Positions 1-9,678 of a stretch of 64,000 nt of DNA are shown here, piece by piece (the first letter of the stretch is position 1; every line of letters begins with the position of its first letter). The position numbers were made by a program, and so were the translations under genes. The stretch comes from Massilia sp. UMI-21 (GTDB lineage: Bacteria; Pseudomonadota; Gammaproteobacteria; Burkholderiales; Burkholderiaceae_D), in contig CP063848.1 of NCBI GenBank assembly GCA_015277795.1, positions 3,658,001-3,722,000 of the forward strand, in the 5' to 3' direction. The notes beneath the pieces were generated by a model that did not search any database, was not told where the DNA came from, and was given only the letters and a program-made list of their open reading frames with translations.

Positions 1-8
1 ATTTGTAT

Positions 9-41
9 TGACTAGAGGCATGGCCAATGTCAATCTAGTCA
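9..41. promoter_or_regulatory. Inverted repeat upstream of the PEP-CTERM gene
   Basis: An 8-bp perfect inverted repeat (TGACTAGA / TCTAGTCA) has its arms at 9-16 and 34-41, separated by 17 bases. It lies 40 bp before the start codon at 81, so it could be an operator or a 5' leader hairpin. Only the symmetry is seen; no regulator is inferred. Confidence 0.3.
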
Positions 42-80
42 TATCGTTAATTTCGTCGAATAGATCCCGAAAGCTTCCCC

Positions 81-902
81 ATGAACCGCCAGCTTCGCAG
101 TGCCCTCTTCCTTCTCTTCGCCGCCACCGCCGGCAGCGCATCGGCCGGGGTGATTACCCAGGACGGCGTGGTCTTCACCACGACTTACACCGGGAAGGTC
201 CTGACGCTGGAGATCGATGCCGCCGGCCGTACCGGCGGCTGGGCCGGTGCGACGGCGATCGATGCGCTGGGCATCAAGACCATCGGCAATTTCGACAATG
301 TCACAATGGCCAGCCCAGGCGGCGCGGCGTGGACCAACGCCAGCACCGAACTGAATGCAGCGGGCTGTGGCCGGTCCTCCGGCGGCAAGGCCAAGACCGC
401 CGGCGGCGGCCGCCTGTGCTATACCGGCAGCGCCATCGAGCTGGCCGACAACATGGTGTTCACGTTCACCTTCGACGGCACGCCGACGCTGAGCGCGCCG
501 CACCTGAAGGTGCATTTCGTGAATGCCGCCGGCAGCAAGGTGGGCAGCCTGCTGTCGATGGATTTCCCATGGCAGGCCGAGACCGTGCCGACCCCGCCGG
601 CCAGCGGCGGCCAGCAAGGTGGCGCAGGCGCGTCCGGATCGGATGAAGGCGCCGATACCGGCACGCCTGGCGGCGCCACCGAACCGGTGTCTGAACCGGT
701 GTCCGACCCGGTGCTGATTCCCGCGCCCGTCCTGACCGAACCGGTCGACGCCCCGGCCCAGGACGAGGCGATTCCGCCGCCTGCCGCCGGCGGTGGACCC
801 GCGGACATCCCCGAGCCGCAATCGCTGGCCATCGTCGGCGCCGGCCTGGCCGTGATGGGCCTGTCGCGCCGCAAGCGCAAGCACAAGCACAAGCAGGCAT
901 AG
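81..902 (+). CDS. PEP-CTERM sorting domain protein
   Basis: A 273-residue exported protein. Residues 1-22 form a signal peptide (Arg near the N-terminus, hydrophobic core, small residues before the predicted cut). A globular part without a family I recognise covers about 23-180. It is followed by a long linker rich in Pro, Gly, Glu and Asp with EPVSEPVSDP-like repeats. The last 32 residues are a PEP-CTERM signal: PEP at 244-246, a hydrophobic helix and a very basic tail (RRKRKHKHK). Such proteins are cut and released or anchored by exosortase and usually go to the cell surface or exopolysaccharide matrix. No exosortase gene is in the window. The start codon is chosen for the signal peptide; there is no strong ribosome site. 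Confidence 0.85.
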   Translation: MNRQLRSALFLLFAATAGSASAGVITQDGVVFTTTYTGKVLTLEIDAAGRTGGWAGATAIDALGIKTIGNFDNVTMASPGGAAWTNASTELNAAGCGRSSGGKAKTAGGGRLCYTGSAIELADNMVFTFTFDGTPTLSAPHLKVHFVNAAGSKVGSLLSMDFPWQAETVPTPPASGGQQGGAGASGSDEGADTGTPGGATEPVSEPVSDPVLIPAPVLTEPVDAPAQDEAIPPPAAGGGPADIPEPQSLAIVGAGLAVMGLSRRKRKHKHKQA

Positions 903-915
903 ACTCCGGCCGGAT

Positions 916-952
916 GGAAAAACGGCGCGTGCCCTTGCGGGAACGCGCCGTG
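916..952 (-). terminator. Rho-independent terminator of clpB
   Basis: The stem ACGGCGCGT / ACGCGCCGT occupies 922-930 and 943-951. Read on the minus strand it is followed by a run of five T (917-921), 25 bp past the clpB stop codon. Confidence 0.8.
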
Positions 953-974
953 TTGCTTGCCGGTGGGGCCTGCC

Positions 975-3584
<2,610 letters not shown>

Positions 3585-3621
3585 GGTAGTGCTCCCTAGT
3601 AGTGTGCTTAACTGAGAAGCA

Positions 3622-3649
3622 AGATAGGGGCCACTGTTCGCTTTTCAAG
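3622..3649 (-). promoter_or_regulatory. Heat-shock (RpoH/sigma-32) type promoter of clpB
   Basis: On the minus strand CTTGAAA (3643-3649) is followed after 12 bp by CCCCTATCT (3622-3630). This closely matches the sigma-32 consensus CTTGAAA ... CCCCATNT. It is about 40 bp upstream of the clpB ATG, and clpB is a classic RpoH target. Confidence 0.75.
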
Positions 3650-3747
3650 ATGTGCAATGCGCTTCCTGTCCTGCGGCAGCCGGATTCGCTCCATGCCGGA
3701 CTGCGTCACGTCACTGACCCAAGCGGAGGTCCCCGCAGGCGCTACCG

Positions 3748-4122
3748 CTAGCCACGCAAGGCGCGCCATGTGGCGAAGCCGGCCACGCAGAACAGGATCG
3801 AACCCAGCAGGTGCAGCAGGGTGTGGAGCAGCGCCCAGCCATATTCGCCGCGCTGGAGCAGCAGCACCGACTCGCCGGAAAAACTGGAGAACGTGGTCAG
3901 GCCGCCAAGAAAACCCGTGACGGCGAACAGGCGCCATTCGGGCGACAGCGCGGGATGCGCCGTGAAGAAGCCCAGTGCCATTCCGATCAGGTAGCCGCCC
4001 AGCAGGTTGGCCGCGAGCGTGCCGAACTGCACGTAGGCGTGCAGGCTGCCCAGCCAGAGCCCCAGGGCCCAGCGCAGCCAGGCGCCGACCGCGGCACCGG
4101 TACCGACCGCCAGCCAGCTCAA
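3748..4122 (-). CDS. crcB: CrcB/FluC fluoride ion channel
   Basis: A small (124 residues) four-helix inner-membrane protein of the CrcB/Fluc family. It assembles as a dual-topology dimer that exports fluoride. Family marks are the N-terminal GAWLRW, the FGTLAANLLGG segment with the conserved Asn in helix 2, and GFLGGLTTFSSFSGE with the Phe/Ser/Thr residues lining the pore. The start is a TTG whose bases overlap the moaE stop (TTGA at 4119-4122), so translation is probably coupled to moaE. I see no fluoride riboswitch next to it, which fits a gene expressed from within an operon. Transcription probably ends in the 160 bp before clpB, where I see no clear terminator. Confidence 0.93.
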   Translation of the reverse strand: MSWLAVGTGAAVGAWLRWALGLWLGSLHAYVQFGTLAANLLGGYLIGMALGFFTAHPALSPEWRLFAVTGFLGGLTTFSSFSGESVLLLQRGEYGWALLHTLLHLLGSILFCVAGFATWRALRG

Positions 4123-4601
4123 CGCTCAGCCCACTTGCGCTTGGCGGAATCGTCGCTGGCGCGCGCGTCGACCCAGCGCGCGCCCTCCGGCGTCTGTTCC
4201 TTTTTCCAGAATGGGGCGTCGGTCTTGAGGTAGTCCATGATGAACTCGCAGGCCGCGAAGGCCTCGCCGCGATGGGCCGCGCCGCAGGCCACCAGCACGA
4301 TCTGGTCGAGCGGCGCCAGCGGGCCGACGCGGTGGATGAGCAGCACGCCGAACAGCGGCCAGCGCGCCCGGGCCTGGGCCACGATGTCTTCCAGGGCCTT
4401 TTCCGTCATGCCGGGATAGTGCTCCAGCTCCATTTCGGACACCGCCGCTCCGTCGTTCAGCTCGCGTACCGTTCCGACAAAGCTGACCACGGCGCCGACC
4501 CGGCCGTCGCCGTCGCGCAGGGCGGCCAGCTCGCGCGACAAGTCGAAGTCCGCGGCCTGCACGCGGATGTCGGTGCGCCCGTCCCCCGCAGGCGCGCTCA
4601 C
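4119..4601 (-). CDS. moaE: Molybdopterin synthase catalytic subunit MoaE
   Basis: About 160 residues. MoaE forms a heterotetramer with the sulfur carrier MoaD and converts cyclic pyranopterin monophosphate to molybdopterin. Recognisable segments are SFVGTVR near the N-terminal third, LEHYPGM, HRVGPL, the AHRGEAF stretch and the active-site lysine region FWKKEQ near the C-terminus. The start is taken as GTG at 4599-4601, because it overlaps the stop of the upstream DUF349 gene (GTGA) and gives the usual length; an upstream in-frame extension is clearly out-of-frame DUF349 sequence. moaD and moaA are not in the window, so the gene is separated from its pathway partners. Confidence 0.93.
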   Translation of the reverse strand: MSAPAGDGRTDIRVQAADFDLSRELAALRDGDGRVGAVVSFVGTVRELNDGAAVSEMELEHYPGMTEKALEDIVAQARARWPLFGVLLIHRVGPLAPLDQIVLVACGAAHRGEAFAACEFIMDYLKTDAPFWKKEQTPEGARWVDARASDDSAKRKWAER

Positions 4602-7336
4602 CGGCCATCCTTCGCATAGCGCGTGAGAAGCTGCTCGATGCGGGTTTCGGTGCGCGCGTCCGCCAACGCCGGCAGCGCCAGCAAGCTGCGCAGGTCGTCG
4701 GCGCCGCCGCCCGCGTGCCCGGGCTTTTGTCCTGCCTTCTGCCCCGCTTTCTGTCCCGGCCTGTGTCCGGACTTGAGCGAGCTTTGCAGCACCTCGACCT
4801 GCAGCTTGAGGCGCTCGCGCGCGAACTCGGCGCCGCTGTCGATACCGGCCGTGATCTCGAGCCGCAGCAGATCGTGCAGCAGGCGTTCCCGATTTGCCTC
4901 GAGCCGGCGCGCGTAGTCGGCACGACTGTCCGCATGCTCGCCCTCGAGCGCGCCGAGGGCGGCCTCGAAGCGGGCATGCAGTACCGGCTCGTAGCCACCC
5001 TCGAGCGGCAGCAGCGCATCCCAGCGCCCGCGCCAGTCGGCCGGGTTGGTGTGGGCGTCGGGATTGACGAGGGCCGCCTCCAGCGCCTGGATCAGGCGCA
5101 GCTTGTCGCGTACGGCGCCGGCCAGCGCCAGCCCGGCGGCGCGGCGCGCCAGCTCGGCATGGTGCTGCACCGCCGCCAGCGCTGCGTGGTAGCGCTTCTC
5201 GACCCGCGCCTCGTGGGCGCGCGGCACCGGCCCGATCGCCGCCCACTCGGCGGCCGCCTCGCGCAGCAGCTTGCCGGCGTTGGCCGGCGTCGCGTCAGGC
5301 GCCGCCGCTTCCAGGCGCGTCGAGATGGCTTCCTTGGCCGCCTCGTGCGCGCGGCGCTCGACGTCGGCCGCATGGGCGTGCTCCTTGCGCTGGGCAAACA
5401 GCGCGTCGCAGGCGGCGCGGAAGCGCTGCCACAACGCCTGCTCGGCCTTGCGCTCGAGCGGCAGCGCGCGCGCATGCTCCTGCCAGCGCGCCTGCAGTCC
5501 GCGCAGCGCGTCGACTGCGTACCGGTCGTGCGGATCGAGCCCCTGCGCTTCTTCGATCAATTGCTCGCGCACGCATATCTCGCCCTTGCGCTGCTCTTCC
5601 AGCGGACGCTGCAGGGTATTGAGCGCATCGCTGAACAGCCCGTCGAGGCGCTTCTTGTCCTTGCGGTCGATCGGGCCCAGGTGGCTCCAGGCGGTGCGCA
5701 GGCGCTGCACGGTGCCGGACACGTGCTTCCAGTCGGCCTCGCCCGATTCCAGGCGCGCGATCTCGGCCCGGGCTTCGTCGACCAGGGCCTGGCCGCGCGC
5801 GGCATTGGCGTGGCGTTCATCGGCCAGCTGGCGGAAGTGGGCGGCGGCCGGCGCATAGGCGGCGGTGCAGGCGGCGTCGAAGCGCTCCCACAGCGAGCGC
5901 GGGGCGGCGCCGGACAGGCTGTCGAGCGCCTTCCAGCGCTCGCGCATGCTGCCCACCTTCTTGGCCAGCTCGCCCATCGCCAGGTTCTGGCTCGGCAGCG
6001 CGTCCACCGACTTGATGAGTTCTTCACGCGAGACATTGCCGCCCCAGCGGGCCCAGTCGGACAGGCGCTTGAACTCGGCACGAACGTGATTCAGGTGCTC
6101 GAGCTGGGCCGGGCTCAGGCGCATGCCCTTGTCCTTGCTGTCTTTCAGCGACTTGTCGAGTTCGGCGGCGGTGCCAAGCGAGCCCTGTTGCAGGGCCGCT
6201 TCCATCGCATCGAGGCGCTCGAGGAAGTGCTGGTCGGCGCCCTTGTTCTGCGGCTTGTGCGTTTTCGGTGCCGACGTCGAAGCCGCGCCATCGGCGGCTG
6301 CGGCGGCCGGGCGCCGCGCATCCGGCGCCGGCTTCGGCTTGCGCAACGTGCTGCCCGCCGGCTGCGGCAGGCTTGCCAGCAAGGCGTCGAAGCGGCCCTG
6401 CAGCTGCGCGCCGGCGCCGTTGGCAGGCATGGCGGGCAGGCGCTGCCATTCCTTGCGCAGCAGCTCGGCCTTCAGTTCGGTGGCAGGCTGGGCCTCCCAT
6501 TGCGCCAGCGCCGCTTCGCGCGCGCCGAGGGCTGCCCGGTCCTGTTCGATCGTGGCCAGGCTGGCCTGCAGGCGCCCCTGCTCGGCGGCGAACTCCGCCA
6601 CCAGGGCGCGCGGCAGCGCGACGTGGCCCGGCGCCGCCAGGGCGGCGGCCTGCTCGCGCGCGAGACTCTCGAGGCGTTCGGCGAAGGCGGCGGCATCGAG
6701 GCCGGCGGCGTCGAGCCGGCGCAGGGCCGCCAGCCGGTCGATCATGGCGCGCTGCAGCCGCACCTGGTCTTCCAGGCGCTTGCCCAGCTCGGCACGGACG
6801 GCATCGAATTCGGTCGCCAGCGCGGGCGCGGTAATGACCGCCCATGTGCGATCGAGCTCGGCAACATGGTTCGGGGTCAATAACGCGTCGTCGAGCAGGG
6901 CCCTGGCCTGCGCCAGCGCTTCCTGGCCGCGGCGCAACTCGGCCTCGTGATGGCGGATCGCCTCCAGGCGCGAGTGCATCAGCTTGGCGACGCGGCGATC
7001 GGTGTTGCGCATCGCGGCATGCACGCGCTCGAGCTGCGGGCGGCTGTGGACCAGCTCGGCCGCCGCCAGGCGCAGTTCGGAGAATTCGGAAGCGAGGATG
7101 AAGGCGACTGCGGCGTCTTCGTCGCCGTTCAATCCCTTGAGCTGTTCAGCCTGTTGCTCGCGCGGGCTCGGCGAGCTTGCGGAAGCACCCGATGCGCGCG
7201 CCCCCGGTGCGGACTGGGCCGGCCCGGCATCGCGCGCGCCTGCCCCCTGCCCGCCGGATGGACGAGCTTGCGCTTGCTCACCGGAAGCGCCGGCCGGCTT
7301 GTCGCCACCCTGCCGCTTGAAAAGGAATTCGAACAT
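4598..7336 (-). CDS. DUF349 domain-containing coiled-coil protein
   Basis: A 912-residue Ala/Arg/Glu-rich, largely helical protein with several DUF349 repeats (motifs such as LWERFDAAC, LWQRFRAACDALF and similar W..F/RF spacing). The N-terminus MFEFLFKR is followed by a disordered Gly/Ala/Ser/Pro stretch to about residue 60. A second low-complexity linker lies near 330-360, and a Gly/Lys/Gln tract (GQKAGQKAGQK) lies near the C-terminus. The molecular role of DUF349 proteins is not established to my knowledge. No signal peptide or membrane segment is visible, so it is probably cytosolic. It overlaps moaE by 4 bases and heads the DUF349-moaE-crcB unit. Confidence 0.85.
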   Translation of the reverse strand: MFEFLFKRQGGDKPAGASGEQAQARPSGGQGAGARDAGPAQSAPGARASGASASSPSPREQQAEQLKGLNGDEDAAVAFILASEFSELRLAAAELVHSRPQLERVHAAMRNTDRRVAKLMHSRLEAIRHHEAELRRGQEALAQARALLDDALLTPNHVAELDRTWAVITAPALATEFDAVRAELGKRLEDQVRLQRAMIDRLAALRRLDAAGLDAAAFAERLESLAREQAAALAAPGHVALPRALVAEFAAEQGRLQASLATIEQDRAALGAREAALAQWEAQPATELKAELLRKEWQRLPAMPANGAGAQLQGRFDALLASLPQPAGSTLRKPKPAPDARRPAAAAADGAASTSAPKTHKPQNKGADQHFLERLDAMEAALQQGSLGTAAELDKSLKDSKDKGMRLSPAQLEHLNHVRAEFKRLSDWARWGGNVSREELIKSVDALPSQNLAMGELAKKVGSMRERWKALDSLSGAAPRSLWERFDAACTAAYAPAAAHFRQLADERHANAARGQALVDEARAEIARLESGEADWKHVSGTVQRLRTAWSHLGPIDRKDKKRLDGLFSDALNTLQRPLEEQRKGEICVREQLIEEAQGLDPHDRYAVDALRGLQARWQEHARALPLERKAEQALWQRFRAACDALFAQRKEHAHAADVERRAHEAAKEAISTRLEAAAPDATPANAGKLLREAAAEWAAIGPVPRAHEARVEKRYHAALAAVQHHAELARRAAGLALAGAVRDKLRLIQALEAALVNPDAHTNPADWRGRWDALLPLEGGYEPVLHARFEAALGALEGEHADSRADYARRLEANRERLLHDLLRLEITAGIDSGAEFARERLKLQVEVLQSSLKSGHRPGQKAGQKAGQKPGHAGGGADDLRSLLALPALADARTETRIEQLLTRYAKDGR

Positions 7337-7401
7337 GATGAAATCGCACTTCCAAAACCCCCATCATAGCAAAGAACCATGGTGGCGCTCGCCCGTCGCG
7401 C

Positions 7402-8016
7402 TCAGTGGGTGACGTAATGGGTGGCGTGATGTATGGTGCAATGCGACGCGGCGGCAGCCGTACTTTGCCGGAGGGAATTGCTGGCCGCGCTGTCCAGCTG
7501 TACCGGCCCGGACGCCCCGGACAGGTAAGCGCGGTTCTCGTTCTGCCAGGCGTCGCGGGCCAGCATCTGGTTGGCGATCGCGAACCAGACTTCGCTCGGC
7601 ACATGGGTGCGCGCCAGCGGAAACAGCTCGCGCTCCTCGCGCTCCAGCCGTTCGAGCAGCAGGTTGCAGCAGCGCTCGATGGCGGCGCCGAAGCCCGGAT
7701 CCTGCACCGCGGCGGCGGCATGGGCATCGGCGCGCGCCTCGATCGCCGCCAGGGTCAGGGCGTCGAGTTCCGCCAGCAAGGCGGCGCCCGCACCGGCGCG
7801 GCGCAGGGCCGGCACCACGAACTTGTCGAGCTTGCGCCAATAGCAGTTGTCGAAGGCCACGCGCAGGGCATCGCAGGCCAGTTGCAGGTCGCGCGGCGTG
7901 GGCGCGGCCTGGCGCCGGACACCCGGCTGCCAGCGCTCCAGCAGGGATTGCAGGCCGATTCGTGCGCTGGCCTGTTCGATGGACAAGGCGACCAGCGTAT
8001 AGGTTGACGTCAGCAT
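7402..8016 (-). CDS. Helical hemerythrin-like protein with His/Cys-rich tail
   Basis: A 204-residue predicted all-helical soluble protein. The central segment LLERLEREERELFPLAR resembles the last helix of hemerythrin-type four-helix bundles. However, the full set of His/Glu ligands is not obvious, so the family call is tentative. The last 17 residues hold five His and one Cys (SHCTIHHATHYVTH), a tail that could bind a metal; this is seen directly, the binding is inferred. A strong ribosome site GAGGAG stands before the ATG. It lies alone between the DUF349 gene (same strand, 65 bp apart) and sbcD (divergent). Confidence 0.6.
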   Translation of the reverse strand: MLTSTYTLVALSIEQASARIGLQSLLERWQPGVRRQAAPTPRDLQLACDALRVAFDNCYWRKLDKFVVPALRRAGAGAALLAELDALTLAAIEARADAHAAAAVQDPGFGAAIERCCNLLLERLEREERELFPLARTHVPSEVWFAIANQMLARDAWQNENRAYLSGASGPVQLDSAASNSLRQSTAAAASHCTIHHATHYVTH

Positions 8017-8412
8017 CGTGTCTCCTCTCAGGATGGCTTCGCCAGCGCGGGCCTGGCGGGGGGCCGCGAAGCGTTGGCTGGGGAAGCTTTTTTGTCGGGG
8101 TCAGGCTGGCAGGTTTTGTTATTGTGGCCAGCCGCGGGAACTCGTAGTGTAGAGAGATGCCCCCGCCGGGGTTTGAGCTGGCGCAAACCCGCCCCCGTGG
8201 ACATTGGAGACTTTTTCATTGATCTGATGTCAAAACACGATTCAGCAGGCGCGGCATGGCGCACGACCCCGCACGATTGATTTCGCGCATGTATTTATTG
8301 CAATGGCGAATCAATACCACTGTAAAAATACACAGTCTTTTTGTCGGCGACAGGGTCAATCCGCGCCTCATCTACGTTATAGTGGGCGCCGACCCGACTT
8401 TCCATTCTCACC
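8017..8412. promoter_or_regulatory. Divergent intergenic region between hemerythrin-like gene and sbcD
   Basis: No gene is seen in this 396-bp stretch. It contains a hairpin GGGTTTG / CAAACCC (8169-8175 and 8184-8190), a LexA-type box at 8320-8335, and a TATAGT element at 8378-8383 that is a plausible -10 for sbcD with a weak -35. The stretch 8215-8345 is more AT-rich than its surroundings. Confidence 0.5.
8320..8335. promoter_or_regulatory. LexA (SOS) box upstream of sbcDC
   Basis: CTGT-AAAAATAC-ACAG matches the proteobacterial LexA operator CTGT-N8-ACAG exactly in both half sites. It lies 78 bp before the sbcD ATG and about 40 bp before a possible -10 (8378-8383). SbcCD processes DNA ends and hairpins, so SOS control is plausible; binding is inferred. 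Confidence 0.6.
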
Positions 8413-9678
8413 ATGCGGCTGCTCCACACTTCCGACTGGCACCTGGGCCAGACCCTGCACAATTTCGACCGGACCCACGAGCATGCCTGCTTCCTCGACT
8501 GGCTCGTGGAAACGCTCGTGGCGGAACGGATCGACGTGCTCCTGATCGCCGGCGACATCTTCGACAACGCCAATCCGTCGGCCGCCGCCCACCGCCAGCT
8601 GTACCGCTTCCTGCAGCAGGCGCGCAGCCGGCTGCCGCAGCTGCAGGTGGTCGTCATTGCCGGCAACCACGATTCGCCGGGGCGGCTGGAAGCGCCCACG
8701 CCGCTGCTGGAAGCACACGGCACCGTCGTGGTCGGCAACGTCGGACGCACCCCAAGCGGCGACATCGACCTCGAACGCCTGCTGGTGCCGCTCCACGGGC
8801 GCGACGGGTCGGTAGCGGCCTGGTGCCTGGCGATTCCCTTCCTGCGCCCGGGCGACGTGCCGCGCGCGGTGCTGGACGACGCACATCCCGGGCTCGACCC
8901 CTACCTGCAGGGCACCGCCCTGCTCTACCGCCAGGCCTTCGCGCTGGCGCAGTCGCGCTGCACCGGCAACGAGGCGATCATCGCCATGGGCCACTGCCAC
9001 ATGGTCGACGGCCAGTCGTCCCAGGATTCCGAGCGCCGCATCGTGATCGGCGGCAGCGAGGCCCTGCCGGCCTCGATGTTCGACCCGCAAGTGGCCTACG
9101 TGGCCCTGGGCCACCTGCACCTGGCCCAGCGCGTCGGCGGCCACGAGCACCGGCGCTACAGCGGCAGCCCGCTGCCGCTGTCCTTCTCCGAGGTCGGCTA
9201 CCAGCACCAGGTGCTGCGCATCGAACTCGACGGCCCGAACACGACATCGGTCACGCCGCTGTACGTGCCGCGCGCGGTGCAGCTGCTGCGCGTGCCGGCC
9301 CAGCCGGCGCCGCTCGACGAGGTGCTGGCAGCCCTGGAAGCGCTCGATCTTCCCGATACCCCGCCCGATGCACCGCCGCACCGCCAGCCCTTCCTTGAAG
9401 TGCGGGTGCTGCTCGACGGTCCCGAGCCGGGCTTGCGTACGCGCATCGAAGCGGCGCTGGACGGCAAGCCGGTGCGCCTGGCCAAGATCGAACCGACGCG
9501 CCGCCATGCCGCACCGGACAGCGCGGGCGAGGCGCTCAGCCTCGACCAGCTGGGCCAGTTGCAGCCGGACGACATCTTCCGGCGCCTGTGGACGCAGCGC
9601 TACGGCGCCGATGCGCCACCCGAACAGCTGGCCGCGTTCGCCGAGCTCAGCACCGCCCTGGGAGGCGACGCGGCATGA
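8413..9678 (+). CDS. sbcD: SbcD, nuclease subunit of the SbcCD complex
   Basis: A 421-residue Mre11-type calcineurin-like phosphoesterase. With SbcC it cleaves DNA hairpins, protein-blocked ends and palindrome cruciforms during replication and repair. The metal-binding motifs are all present: DWH at 8-10, GDIFD near 47-51, GNHDS near 88, and the later GHCHMVDG and ALGHLHLAQR segments. The C-terminal part (about 270-421) is the usual capping domain. The stop overlaps the sbcC start (ATGA at 9675-9678), so the two are translationally coupled. A LexA-type box lies upstream. Confidence 0.96.
   Translation: MRLLHTSDWHLGQTLHNFDRTHEHACFLDWLVETLVAERIDVLLIAGDIFDNANPSAAAHRQLYRFLQQARSRLPQLQVVVIAGNHDSPGRLEAPTPLLEAHGTVVVGNVGRTPSGDIDLERLLVPLHGRDGSVAAWCLAIPFLRPGDVPRAVLDDAHPGLDPYLQGTALLYRQAFALAQSRCTGNEAIIAMGHCHMVDGQSSQDSERRIVIGGSEALPASMFDPQVAYVALGHLHLAQRVGGHEHRRYSGSPLPLSFSEVGYQHQVLRIELDGPNTTSVTPLYVPRAVQLLRVPAQPAPLDEVLAALEALDLPDTPPDAPPHRQPFLEVRVLLDGPEPGLRTRIEAALDGKPVRLAKIEPTRRHAAPDSAGEALSLDQLGQLQPDDIFRRLWTQRYGADAPPEQLAAFAELSTALGGDAA

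Noticed and set aside
3585..4200. Possible fluoride riboswitch for crcB
   Set aside because: The sequence before crcB is moaE coding sequence with a start/stop overlap; no riboswitch-like conserved core is visible.
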